A stretch of DNA of 64,000 nucleotides from Pseudomonadota bacterium (GTDB taxonomy: Bacteria; Pseudomonadota; Gammaproteobacteria; Competibacterales; Competibacteraceae). The stretch is taken from positions 22,696 to 86,695 of the forward strand of contig JAKLIY010000015.1 of NCBI GenBank assembly GCA_022709365.1, written 5' to 3'. Numbering within the stretch: position 1 is the first letter of the stretch; each line of letters opens with the position of its first letter. A program made the translations under genes and the position numbers. This document shows, piece by piece, positions 1 to 10,700 of this stretch. The notes below the pieces were generated by a model. The model worked only from the letters and a program-made list of their open reading frames with translations. It was not told the origin of the DNA and did no database searches.

Positions 1-1538
1 CGGTGGTGAACGCCCTGTCGAACCGTCTCGATGTCCGGGTCAAGCGCAACGGCAAGGAATACCGGATGACCTTTGCCAGCGGCGACAAGACCTCGGAGCT
101 TGAGGAAATCGGCAACGCGCCGCGCCGGGTGACGGGAACGACGGTGCGTTTCTGGCCCGACCCGTGCTATTTCGATTCGCCGAAATTTTCCGTTCCCCGG
201 CTCCAGCATGTGCTACGCGCCAAGGCAGTGCTGTGTCCGGGACTGAAAGTCCTGTTTACCGATGAAGCCACCGGCGAACAGACGCTTTGGCATTATCAGG
301 ACGGCCTGACCGATTATCTCCGCGAAGCGCTGGGTCAAACCGCGCTGTTGCCCGACCCGCCGTTCGTCGGTCGTTTCAGCGGTCAGCGGGAAGCCGCCGA
401 CTGGGCCTTGGCCTGGTTGCCGGAAGGTGGCGAGCCGGTCACGGAAAGCTATGTCAACCTGATCCCCACCTCCCAGGGTGGCACCCATGTCAATGGACTG
501 CGCGGTGGACTGACCGATGCGGTGCGCGAGTTTTGTGATTTCCGTAATCTGACGCCGCGTGGGTTGCGTATCGCGCCAGAAGATGTCTGGGAAGGCTGCT
601 GCTACATCCTGTCGGTGAAATTGCAGGACCCGCAATTTTCCGGTCAGACCAAGGAACGGCTGTCCTCGCGGGAATGTGCGGTCTTTGTCGCCGGAGTGGT
701 TAAGGACGCTTTGAGTCTGTGGCTGAATCAGCATCCCGAAATCGGCGAGCGCATTGCCCAACTGGCGCTGGCCAACGCACAGAAGCGGTTGCGGGCCAGC
801 CGCAAAGTGGTGCGCAAGCAGATCACCAGCGGCCCGGCGCTGCCCGGCAAACTGGCCGATTGCACTGCCCAGGATTTAGCCCGCACCGAGTTATTTCTGG
901 TGGAAGGCGATTCCGCCGGTGGTTCCGCCAAGCAGGCCCGCAGCCGCGAGTTTCAAGCCGTGATGCCGTTACGCGGCAAGATTCTCAATACCTGGGAAGT
1001 GGATTCTTCCGAAGTGATGTCCTCGCAGGAAGTGCATGACATCGCCGTCGCTTTGGGCGTCGATCCCGGCTCCGAGGAGATGAAGGGACTGCGTTATGGC
1101 AAGGTCTGCATTCTCGCCGACGCGGATTCCGACGGGCTGCATATTGCAACATTACTCTGCGCGCTGTTCGTCAAGCATTTCCGGCCACTGGTGGAAGCCG
1201 GGCATGTCCATGTCGCCATGCCGCCCTTGTTCCGGGTCGATGTCGGCAAGGACGTGTTTTACGCCCTGGACGAAGCGGAGAAGCAGGGTATTCTCGACCG
1301 AATCGCCGCCGAGAAGAAGAAGGGCAAGGTCAACGTTACCCGTTTCAAGGGTCTGGGCGAAATGAATCCGCTGCAATTGCGGGAAACGACCATGGACCCC
1401 GCGACGCGCCGGCTGGTGCAACTATCGCTCGAAACCGGAGATGACACCCTGGCGCTAATGGATATGTTGCTGGCCAAGAAGCGAGCGGGGGATCGTAAAA
1501 GCTGGCTGGAAGAGAAGGGAAATCTGGCGGAGGTTTAA
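1..1538 (+). CDS. parE: DNA topoisomerase IV subunit B, C-terminal part (5' truncated by window edge)
   Basis: Type II topoisomerase subunit that, with ParC, decatenates chromosomes using ATP. The reading frame is open to the left edge, so the GHKL ATPase start is missing; the visible protein opens inside the ATPase/transducer region (VVNALSNRLDV, typical just after the ATP-binding loops). The TOPRIM domain is clear: TELFLVEGDSAGGSA near visible residue 296, PLRGKILN, and the metal-binding ADADSDGLH near residue 375. The tail with RFKGLGEMNP and the C-terminal MDMLLAKKRA is the standard end. GyrB is the paralogue to exclude; the short C-terminal half without the GyrB insert and the TELFLVEGDSAGGSA/PLRGKILN wording favour ParE. 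Identity is sure, the ParE versus GyrB choice is likely. Confidence 0.93.
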   Translation, partial: VVNALSNRLDVRVKRNGKEYRMTFASGDKTSELEEIGNAPRRVTGTTVRFWPDPCYFDSPKFSVPRLQHVLRAKAVLCPGLKVLFTDEATGEQTLWHYQDGLTDYLREALGQTALLPDPPFVGRFSGQREAADWALAWLPEGGEPVTESYVNLIPTSQGGTHVNGLRGGLTDAVREFCDFRNLTPRGLRIAPEDVWEGCCYILSVKLQDPQFSGQTKERLSSRECAVFVAGVVKDALSLWLNQHPEIGERIAQLALANAQKRLRASRKVVRKQITSGPALPGKLADCTAQDLARTELFLVEGDSAGGSAKQARSREFQAVMPLRGKILNTWEVDSSEVMSSQEVHDIAVALGVDPGSEEMKGLRYGKVCILADADSDGLHIATLLCALFVKHFRPLVEAGHVHVAMPPLFRVDVGKDVFYALDEAEKQGILDRIAAEKKKGKVNVTRFKGLGEMNPLQLRETTMDPATRRLVQLSLETGDDTLALMDMLLAKKRAGDRKSWLEEKGNLAEV

Positions 1539-1677
1539 GATTCGGAATCACTATTTGCGTGGTTTTATTGTGTCATAAACCTTGCCCCTCCTGAATTCAA
1601 CGTCTACAGTTTAACAACGTCGTTCTTCCGTAGCGGCGTAATCCAAATCCAAATAACGAGATCCAAAGGAGATTTTG

Positions 1678-2178
1678 ATGAATAAGAAACTGTTGACCGG
1701 CATGGCCGCGATCTGTGCGATGGGCTTGTCCGCTGGCGCTTGGGCTGCCGACGCCGCGACGGCCGACGAAGTGGTCGGCAAGGTCAAGGAAGCTGCCGCC
1801 GACGTGAAGGCTCATGCCGACGTCGCCCTGACGGAATACGACAAGAAGGACGGCAAGTGGGCGTGGAAGGACACCTATGTATGGGTACTCGATTGCACCA
1901 ACGGCGTCGTGAAGGCGCACCCGAATGAGAAGGTCAAGGGCATGAAGCTGGCCGACCTCAAGGACAAGGACACCGGCAAGGAAATCGGCACGGCTTTATG
2001 CGATGCAGCAAAGAAGACCCATGGCGGCTGGGTCGAGTACATGTGGACCAAGCCAGGTGCCGAGGGTAACCACCGCAAGGTCGCTTACGTGCTGACTGCC
2101 GGCAACTATGCAGTCAGCGCTGGGGTCTACGACGACAAGATGACCACCAAGGAACTGGAAGCCAAGAGCGCCAAGTAA
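1678..2178 (+). CDS. Periplasmic single-Cache-domain protein
   Basis: Small secreted protein of 166 aa. A signal peptide is visible (KK near the start, hydrophobic core, AWA-AD cleavage site near residue 24). The rest looks like a single Cache (sCache_2) ligand-sensing fold: TYVWVLD, ADLKDKDTG, GGWVEYMWTKPG and the final YAVSAGVYDDK are characteristic of that family, in which the domain usually senses small molecules. Here it stands alone, with no kinase or chemoreceptor part. The ATG at 1678 is preferred to the TTG one codon earlier because AAAGGAG (1665-1671) is well spaced. It has its own transcription context between parE and the carbonic-anhydrase gene. The ligand cannot be inferred. Confidence 0.8.
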   Translation: MNKKLLTGMAAICAMGLSAGAWAADAATADEVVGKVKEAAADVKAHADVALTEYDKKDGKWAWKDTYVWVLDCTNGVVKAHPNEKVKGMKLADLKDKDTGKEIGTALCDAAKKTHGGWVEYMWTKPGAEGNHRKVAYVLTAGNYAVSAGVYDDKMTTKELEAKSAK

Positions 2179-2190
2179 GTCTGCACGCCT

Positions 2191-2211
2191 GGACGGGCAG
2201 GACGCCCGTCC
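2191..2211 (+). terminator. Possible terminator hairpin after the Cache gene
   Basis: A perfect 8-bp stem (GGACGGGC / GCCCGTCC) with a 5-nt loop lies 12 bp after the Cache-protein stop. No U-run follows directly, so it may be only a stable mRNA end or a dispersed GC-rich palindrome. Confidence 0.35.
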
Positions 2212-2310
2212 CCCACCACTCTGCTTTTCCCGCCGACATCACCGGCCATCCGCTGCTCTCGTTTATACTGTCCCGGTTTCCAAGACTTCATAGATAGTAA
2301 GGAGAACCCG

Positions 2311-2835
2311 GTGATCTATTCCCTCGGCGACCGCAGGGTCGAATTCCATGGCGACGACTGGTTCATCGCCGACAATGCTACGGTGATCGGCTCGGTCGTA
2401 CTCAAACAAAACGCCAGCCTGTGGTTCAACGTCGTGGCGCGCGGCGATAACGACGTGATCACCATTGGCGAGAATTCCAACGTCCAGGACGGCGCGATTC
2501 TGCACACTGACCCCGGTATCCTGTTGACCATTGGCCGTGATGTAACCGTTGGCCATCTGGCCATGCTGCACGGCTGCCTCATCGGCGACAACAGCCTGAT
2601 CGGCATCAAGAGCCTGATCATGAACCGGGCAGTGATCGGCAAAAACTGCCTGATCGGGGCCAACAGCCTGATTCCCGAAGGCAAGGTCATCCCGGACGGT
2701 TCGCTGGTCATGGGTTCGCCGGGCAAGGTGGTGCGCACGTTGACCGAGCAGGAAATTGCCGGCTTGCGGGCGTCTGCCGGGCGTTATGTGGAGAATTTCA
2801 AACGCTTCAAGCGCGATTTGCGCCGGCAGGACTGA
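2311..2835 (+). CDS. Gamma-carbonic anhydrase family protein (YrdA-like)
   Basis: Cytoplasmic left-handed beta-helix protein of 174 aa built from hexapeptide repeats. The three zinc-binding histidines of gamma carbonic anhydrases are in place (LHTD, TVGH and MLHG, about residues 68-92). Members are called YrdA or CaiE-like; some hydrate CO2, many are untested. The start is GTG with AAGGAG at 2299-2304. The gene is followed after 4 bp by the likely moxR start, so the two may be cotranscribed. Substrate is not proven by the sequence. Confidence 0.85.
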   Translation: MIYSLGDRRVEFHGDDWFIADNATVIGSVVLKQNASLWFNVVARGDNDVITIGENSNVQDGAILHTDPGILLTIGRDVTVGHLAMLHGCLIGDNSLIGIKSLIMNRAVIGKNCLIGANSLIPEGKVIPDGSLVMGSPGKVVRTLTEQEIAGLRASAGRYVENFKRFKRDLRRQD

Positions 2836-2839
2836 CCCG

Positions 2840-3769
2840 GTGGCGGCGCTTGATGATCGGCTGGACCTGACCATCCAGCAAGTCGGCACGACGATTCTCG
2901 GCAAGGAACACGCCATCCGTTTGGCGGTGGCCTGTCTGCTGGCGCGGGGTCATCTGCTGATCGAAGATTTGCCGGGCATGGGCAAAACGACGCTGGCGCA
3001 CGCTCTGGCCCGCTGTCTGGGTTTGCACTATCAGCGCATCCAGTTCACCAGCGACCTGTTGCCCGCCGACATTCTCGGCGCGGCGGTGTATGAGCGGCAG
3101 CGCGAAACCTTCGTTTTTCATCCGGGGCCGATTTTCGCCCAGTTGATCCTGGCCGATGAAATCAACCGCGCCACGCCCAAGACCCAGAGCGCTTTGCTGG
3201 AAGCCATGGAAGAAGGGCAGGTAACGATTGAAGGCGAAAGCCGCGAATTACCGAAACCGTTTTTCGTCATCGCCACGCAGAATCCCGCTTATCAAATTGG
3301 CACGTTCCCGCTGCCGGAATCGCAACTCGACCGATTCCTGATGCGCATTGAGTTGGGCTATCCCGATGCCCAGGCGGAACGGATGCTGTTGGAGGGTGAA
3401 GATCGCCGCGAGGTGCTGGCGCGGTTGCCGGTCAGCATGACTCCGGGGCAGTTGCAGGAGGCGCAGGCGCAGGTGGCTGGCGTTCACGCCGCCGCGCCGC
3501 TGCTGGATTATGTGCAGGCGCTGCTGGCGTTCTCCCGCCAGTCCAGCCGGTTCCGGGGGGGGCTATCACCTCGGGCTGGACTGGGATTGCTGCGAGCGGC
3601 GCGGGCCTGGGCGCTGCTACATCAGCGCACCCATGTATTGCCGGAAGATGTGCAGGCGGTGTTGCCGGTGGTCGTGGGTCATCGCCTGCATCCCAGCGAC
3701 GATAATCTGGAGCAGTCGTCCGCTGCCCTGGTCGGGCAATTGCTTGACGCCGTGGCCCTGCCGGCCTGA
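2840..3769 (+). CDS. MoxR-family AAA+ ATPase
   Basis: AAA+ ATPase of about 309 aa that usually acts as a chaperone-like remodeller with DUF58 or VWA partners. Walker A (PGMGKTTLA, about residues 47-55), Walker B (LILADEINRATPK) and the sensor region (FFVIATQNPAYQIGTFPLPESQLDRF) match MoxR. The open frame extends upstream to 2756 but would overlap the previous gene by 80 bp; the GTG at 2840 directly after its stop is the better start. DUF58 follows after 11 bp, the normal MoxR-DUF58 pairing. The third usual member, TgpA, is found 12 kb away at 16674. Confidence 0.92.
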   Translation: MAALDDRLDLTIQQVGTTILGKEHAIRLAVACLLARGHLLIEDLPGMGKTTLAHALARCLGLHYQRIQFTSDLLPADILGAAVYERQRETFVFHPGPIFAQLILADEINRATPKTQSALLEAMEEGQVTIEGESRELPKPFFVIATQNPAYQIGTFPLPESQLDRFLMRIELGYPDAQAERMLLEGEDRREVLARLPVSMTPGQLQEAQAQVAGVHAAAPLLDYVQALLAFSRQSSRFRGGLSPRAGLGLLRAARAWALLHQRTHVLPEDVQAVLPVVVGHRLHPSDDNLEQSSAALVGQLLDAVALPA

Positions 3770-3780
3770 ATTCAATCCGC

Positions 3781-4737
3781 ATGTTCAAGACCTGGCAGCC
3801 ACGCTTCGAAGCCTGGGTCACGCGCGGTCAACATCCAGCCCACGATCCGGTGCGGCTGGAGCGTCGCCGCATCTATATCCTGCCGACCCGCTATGGCTAC
3901 GCCTTCGCCGCATTGTTATTCGTGCTGTTTCTCTGGTCGGTGAATTACAGCAACAGCATGGGCTTCGCTTTCACCTTCCTGCTGGTCGCGGTGGGGCATA
4001 ACAGCATGTGGCAGGCGCACGACACGCTGCTGGGTTTGATCATTCATCCCGGCAGCGCCGAACCGGTGTTCGTCGGTCAGGAAGCGCGATTCCAGTTTCG
4101 GCTGGAGAATCCCCATCCGCAACCGCGCTACGGGATCGGTTTGCAATGGCGCGACCTGCTGCCCAGCTATGTCGACGTACCCGCTTCTAGTACGGTAGTG
4201 GCAACCTTGGCAATTCCTGCCGAACGACGCGGCTGGCTACGTCCGGGACGCATCAAGGTGCTGACCCGCTTTCCGCTGGGCCTGTTGCAGTCGTGGAGTT
4301 GGGTGGAGTTTACGTCGGCGGGTTTGGTGTATCCGCAACCTCGGGGACGGCGACCGTTGCCGACGGCGTTGCCGAGCAGTTCCGGCGGCGGTTTGCACGA
4401 GCAGGGTCCGGGCAGTGATGATTACGCGGGTTTCCGGCCCTATGCGCCCGGTGATTCGCCGCGCCGGATCGCTTGGAAGGCCGCTGGCCGCAGCGAACAA
4501 TTGCTGGTTAAACGCTTCACCGATCAGGCCCGGCCCGAATTGTGGCTGGATTGGGCATTGCTGGGCGATGATCCGGTCGAGGCGCGGCTGGCGCAGCTCT
4601 GCCAGTGGGTGCTGAAGGCGGAGAATGAAGGGCGTCGCTATGGCCTGCGGTTGCCGGGCGTCACCCTTCCGCCCGGTCAGGGCGATAGTCAGCGCCGCCG
4701 CTGCCTGGAGGCGCTGGCGCTGTTTGGCACTGAATAA
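3781..4737 (+). CDS. DUF58 domain-containing membrane protein
   Basis: Partner of MoxR ATPases, 318 aa. Two hydrophobic segments near residues 40-80 would place it in the inner membrane. The signature of the family is present around residues 216-245 (DDYAGFRPYAPGDSPR, IAWKAAGRSEQLLVK). The protein ends 22 bp before the convergent stop of the large helicase gene. In most genomes with this arrangement the next gene is a DUF3488 transglutaminase (TgpA); here that gene lies at 16674, beyond an inserted block. Molecular role in the trio remains unclear in the literature known to me. Confidence 0.88.
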   Translation: MFKTWQPRFEAWVTRGQHPAHDPVRLERRRIYILPTRYGYAFAALLFVLFLWSVNYSNSMGFAFTFLLVAVGHNSMWQAHDTLLGLIIHPGSAEPVFVGQEARFQFRLENPHPQPRYGIGLQWRDLLPSYVDVPASSTVVATLAIPAERRGWLRPGRIKVLTRFPLGLLQSWSWVEFTSAGLVYPQPRGRRPLPTALPSSSGGGLHEQGPGSDDYAGFRPYAPGDSPRRIAWKAAGRSEQLLVKRFTDQARPELWLDWALLGDDPVEARLAQLCQWVLKAENEGRRYGLRLPGVTLPPGQGDSQRRRCLEALALFGTE

Positions 4738-4759
4738 GCCCCGCTAACCTATGATTTCG

Positions 4760-7700
4760 TCAGCGTTCGGGAGTTGGCCCGCCGCAGTGCCAATAGGTCG
4801 GGTAGATGGAATTCAGCGGTTCTATGATGCAACTGGCTTGTCGCAACTTGGCGATTTGCCGGGTTGCCTCGCTGCCGAAGGGAAATTCCGGGCGGATTCG
4901 GGACGCAACCCCCCAATAGCCGAAGCCTTGATCTAACCGGACGATCCAGTAATCGCTCTCGTTCCAGAGCAACGTCAACTCGCGGGCATGGGGCAGGTCG
5001 CGGGACCGCGCTTCCTGCCAGACGAAGGCCGACCCGCTTTCACGAAACCACGTTTCGATGACTTGCCGACGATCTCCGCTATCGCGCCAGTCGTGAAATA
5101 ACCAGCGGGGCGTTTCCATGTCCAACTGCTCCAGTTGAGCCGTTTCGATCTTGACCGCCGTTGCCGACGTCAAGCCGCCGGGATAACGGGCTAGTCCTTC
5201 CAATAGGCTATGCAACAGTAGAAACGCCAGCGGCGAGCGCAGATAACGGTCGGAATAACGCACCGATTGCAGCGATTCAGCCCCGTTCAGGCGCTCGGCC
5301 AATCCCGGAATCTGTTGTTCCAACAATTTCCAGGCGCGGTCGCCGAACGTTGCAGACGGGCCGTCCAGTTCACGAGTGATGGTCAGAGCGATGACGCCCG
5401 GCGTGGAGGGGCGGAGGTTGGCTGGATCGAGGCGTTGCCATGATGCCGGTACGGGCGAGAGCGACTGCGTTTCAACCACTCGCACAAACGGCCCGCCGGT
5501 TTCACCGCCGCCCCAGGCCGGACGGGGAATTAACGCATCGGCTTGACGGGCGGCCCAGCGCACCCGGTGATCAATGCTGCCCAGTTCCACCAGCAGCGGC
5601 AAATCGGCGACCCGGTTCAGGTCAGAGGCGCGGTACAGTTCCGCGCCGTTATAGGCGATCAATGCGGCCAGTTCATCGCGCTGACTGTTATTCAACTTAT
5701 TCAACGTCGCCGCCGGCGCGATCAAGCGCACGGTCGCGCCGGTTTGTCGCCAGCGTGTTAAATCATGGCGCAACCGCCAGGCCAGCGGTTCCCAATCCCG
5801 CGCTTTGCCACCGAGATAAATCCGTAATTCCTGGATCGTCCGTTGCTGCCATTCCCGATTTAAGGCCAACGGCAGCGGTTCCATTTCCAGCCGACTGTGT
5901 GGCCCAAAAGCCCGCAATTCCTCCGGCAATTCCAGCGCAGCCAGAAACGACTCCGACAGCAATGCGATGGCGGTATGGCGGTTGAGATCGGCGAGATGAT
6001 GCTGGGTGTCGTGGGTGAGCAGGCAACCCTGACAGGCGGCGTCGCAACCGTGCGGACAATCCAGCATGGCGCGGGCTTGGCACAGCAGTTCCGGCAAGTG
6101 GGCGGTGATTTGACGGACATAGCCTGCGCCGCCGGTCGCGGTATCGTAGAGATAGGCGGAATGCGCAGCTTCACGATGCGCGGCGCGACTGACCCCGACC
6201 GCGACGCCGACTTCCGTTTCTTCAATGCCGAGAACTCCACACAAGGCGCGGCGCAAAGCCACAGCTACGGTGTAGGAGGCGATCCGATCAATGGGCTTGC
6301 CGTCAGCATCGTGCAGTTGCAATTCAAAAACTTCGGTATGAGTGACAACGCCGAGCCGAACATTGCGTTGAATCGCCCAACTGGCTTCATCGTTGCCGGG
6401 ACAGAGCTTTTCTGCGTCGTTCAGGCGACCGCCGCGCAGGCGCTGGTGACCCTTGAAGATTCCGGGTAATAAGCCTTGTTCATCCTCTGAATCCGCCAGC
6501 CCGCAGCGCAAACACAGCGCGTAGCCTTGGTTGTATAGCCCGGCGCTGTGGTGGAAGAGCGAACCGTGAGCGGCGCTCCGGTAACGGCCTAACGCGGGGT
6601 TGGGCAAGAGCATCCAGTCGGTGCTGTCCAGAGCAATCAGCGGATCGCGCACCGGAATATATTGGGGCAAAGAAATGTCGTTGTGCGGTTTATCGCGGAT
6701 GTCCACGGCAAAACCGGCGGGTTGAATGAAGTGATGGGAAGTCAATGAATGGCCGCTGTCCTTACCGCAATAGGGACAATGCTCCGGCAGGGTAAGCCGG
6801 GTTCCATTGTGACCGCAGCGTTTGCATTGCCAGACCCACTGCAAGCTTTGAATTTCGGGCGCTGCTTCGACTTCGGCGGGGATTTGCCAGTTCAGCGTCA
6901 CGCCGCCGCTGCGATAAACCCGCCCGTCCAGCACCGTATCGATGCCGGGGGCGTAGTCGCGGATGGCGATAGCGAGATTACGACTGGGAAACCCCGCCCG
7001 GCGCGAGCGGTTGTCCTCGCGCTCATGATTGCGAAGTTTCAGATTCTCAAGTGTCGTGGTGATGAAGGACACCACGCCGGTGGGAAAACCATAACCGGGT
7101 AGAAAACCCAGATTCGCCAGTTCGCCCAACAGATATTCACCGCGCAGGCGCTGCAATTGAATATCGACGGCTTGTTTCGCTTTGCGATCGTCCTCGCGGG
7201 TCGCAACGATTTTCTGCTGGTCGAGCAGCACCTCCAGTTCCCGCCGCCAGCGTTCAGCAGCCTGGCGAATCGCTTGAGCCGTGCGGCCCAGCAGATACAC
7301 GGTAGGCCGACCCACCAGCACCGTGCGTTGAGTGAGCGCGGTCATTCCTTCGGCCATCTGTTCGGCGGTGGGGGGTTCCTCGCACCAAGCGGCGAAGCGG
7401 TCGCAAATGGCCGAGGTATCCGCGTCATCGGTTTCAAAGAACCAGCCGGTGTGCAGGCGGCGAATATCGGGAGTGCGGTCGCGCAGAAAAGCAGCCAGCG
7501 CCAAGGCGTTGAGATGGCGCTGAACAATCGGTTCGCTCTGCAAGGCGACTTGCGGCAAGCCAAGCCGACTGACGAACGGCCAGAGCGGATTCTCAAAGAC
7601 CGCCGCGCCTTGGGGAGTCGCTTTGCACAGGGTGAAACTCAGTGCGGCGGTTTCGCCCCGGCGTCCAGCCCGGCCTGCCCTTTGTAGAAAATTGGCCGGA

Positions 7701-10700
7701 TGCGGCGGGACATTATTCATGGCGACCGCCGTCAAACCGCCGATGTCTACGCCCATTTCCATCGTGGTAGAGCAACTTAACAGGTTGATTTTACCAGCTT
7801 TGAAGTCGGTTTCGCGGCGAGTCAGATCAAAGCCGGCAATTTGCGCGGAGTGTTCCATCGCGCGAATGTAGCGACGATGCCGGGCGAGGCGGTCGCTGAG
7901 GTTGGACCAAGCACCCATCGTCCGCAATGCCTGCACCTGCGGGTCATTTTCCAGCCAGTCATCGGCGGCTCCATGCGCGCAATTCAGCCAGAAAGGATGA
8001 GGCAGCCGGGGCATTTCGACCCGTTGACACTGCGCCAAAGCATCCGGCGCGGGCAGCGCGGGCAGATAGGGCGTGATTTCACGGAACGTCACCGGCAACA
8101 GCCGGCGGGTCATTGGACAGAGCCAGGCTTCGCGCACCTCGGTCAGCACCGCCTGCTTTTCCAGTTCCAACTGAAAGCCGTTTTCAGTTTGGGAGAGGAG
8201 TGGGCGGATGCCGTCCCAAATGGCGATGAGCATTTCATCCAGTTGACGACATTGTTCCTTGTTATCGAGGTCGAGGCGGAAAACGTGACTCAACAAGCGA
8301 ATCAGCCGATTGTCTTTGGCCTTGCGCCAGTGCGTCGAAGGCCAGGAGCGTTGCGCCTTTCGGTTGGTGATCGCTGTACCGGGCAAAACCAGCGCGTTCG
8401 GCCAGCCGGGATAACCCAGCCAGCGGATCATGTCAGATGGAGCCTGAACAGCGGGTTTGCCACTTCGCAGGAAGTAATCGACCGTGACTTGCAACAAAGC
8501 CCGCCATCCTTCCGGTTTAACCCCGCGTTGCTGCATGACCGCCGGGGGATTCGCCTTTTCCAAAACGGGATAGCACAATTGCACCAATCCCAAACCTTCC
8601 AGCGAAAACAGCCGCTTGGGACGCAGAAAGAATTCCCGCAACAGGCACAGTTTGACCAACAGGCGGTCGGACAACAGGCCAAAGGTCAGTTCCTTGAGCG
8701 CCGGCAGCAGCCAACGATGGAAGTCGTCGGCGATGAACAACTTGTTTTCCGCCTCTTCCCAGGTCAGCCGGCCCGAGGGCGGCGCTTGCAGTTTCGCCAA
8801 CTCCTGACGTTTCTGCTCCAGTACATCGCGCAGAACCGGAGTCGTGCGCACCAGAGGTTCCAGCGCCTTGATTTCTGAATGAATCTTTTGAATTTGTGTG
8901 GGATCAGCAGGCTGCGCGCTGGCAGTCAGGGAGTGATACAGCAGACTCCGCACATAGTCGCGCTCGCTTTCCTGTTGCAGCTTGACGGCGATTCGCGCTG
9001 TGCCTTGGCGACTATCGGTAAAAGTGATCAACCGCCGTCCATCCAATGGCCGGGGTTCCGCTCCATCGGTCAGCGGCGGCATCGCTTCCAGCAGCGTTGG
9101 GATTGCTGTGCCCAGCAAAAATGGCGCTCCGATTCGCACCGGCTGGAATAACCCCCGATCTTGCTTCTCTTTCTCATTCCTGTTTTTCTTTCGACATACT
9201 GGGCATTCCAAACCGTTTTCGCCGGGAATACGCAGATGGATGGGAATCCCGGTTTGGCCTAGCGGGTCGAGGCTGCCATCCGCAGCCAATCCCCAATTCC
9301 GCACATTGGCCTGTTCCAGTGAAGTCAGCAACCGTGGCTTTTTCTCAGTGGCCGCACTGGATTCCTCAGCGCCGTCCTCGTCTTCATCATCCGTTAGTGG
9401 TTCCAATCCCTGCTGAAACTCGTCTTCATCTTGCGCATATTCCCGTGGCCGCAACTTTTCCTGGCCCTGTTCCTCCACTTCAGCGGCGGACAAGTATTCG
9501 GCGCCGCACTCCCTGCATTGCACCAGATCAAAAACCGGATATTGACAATGCAAGCAATGCTCCCGCCGCTCCAGAAACACCGCGCCAAACGGCCAATCCG
9601 CTTGATCCAGCGCCGTCCCGGTTCGCCCGGAACAGGCGCCATTCGCGCAAACCCATAACCCGCTGACAGCACGTTGGAACAGGTGGCCGCGTAGTGGCAG
9701 GAACGGTTCGCCCTGGTCATTGGTCGCTTGGGTGCAGAGGTCAAGCCATTGCAAAGTCGCCCGCCGCGCCGCGCCATCAGCGCGGCCTTGCAGGGTTTGG
9801 GCAAGCTGGCTCAAGCGGCTGGCTTGTTTGACCAGTTGATCCCGCATCGCACGCATGCGCTCATCGCCGGCCAAAACCGCAAAGCGCTGTTCAGGCGTCA
9901 GGGCGCGGAGGCTGTTTAAATCCGGGCAGGGCTGGTGGATTCCAGTCAGCGCCTCCGGCAAGCGCGGCGTTTCCCGCTGACCTTCGATGACCCGAACCCG
10001 ATCTATCGACACGCCGGCCACATCGGCGAGAAATGTTGCCAGTTGTCGGCGGGAGGTTTCGCTGGCGTCGCCGAGTGTGGCCGAGGTGGCGATGAAGTGA
10101 ACATCGCTGGGACGGCAACCAAACGTATGCAAAACCCGCCGCAGCAACAGGGTCAATTCCGCTGCCTGGGAACCGACGTAGGTATGCGCCTCATCAATCA
10201 CAATCCAGCGTAATTGCCCTTGTGACTGGTCAATGATCGGGCGGTCTTCATTCCGCACCAACAAGTATTCCAGCATGGTGGCGTTGGTCACCAGCAAAGG
10301 CGGTGCTTCTTTACGCAGGGTCCGGCGGTCGGGAACCTCACAGCGCCACTCGCTTCTCGCTTGATCGGGCGTATCACCGTTGTAGAGACAGAAGCGGATG
10401 CCGCCGTTGAAGGGTTCCGACCAGGCAACCAAGCGATCCTTCTGACTCTTGATCAAGGCGTTGAGCGGGTAGAGAAACAGCGCCCGCACGCCGATTAACG
10501 GCGCATTCTGGCGGCGCTCCAGCTCTGCCGCGAGATCATTGAGAATCGGGATCAGGAAGCATTCGGTCTTGCCGGAACCGGTGCCGCTGCTGACCAGTAC
10601 TGAACGCGGCGGTTGGCCTTCGATCAACGCCCGCCACGCTTCCAATTGGTGACGATAAGGCCGACGCCGGGCAGGAAAGCTGTAGTCCTCGCTCCAACCC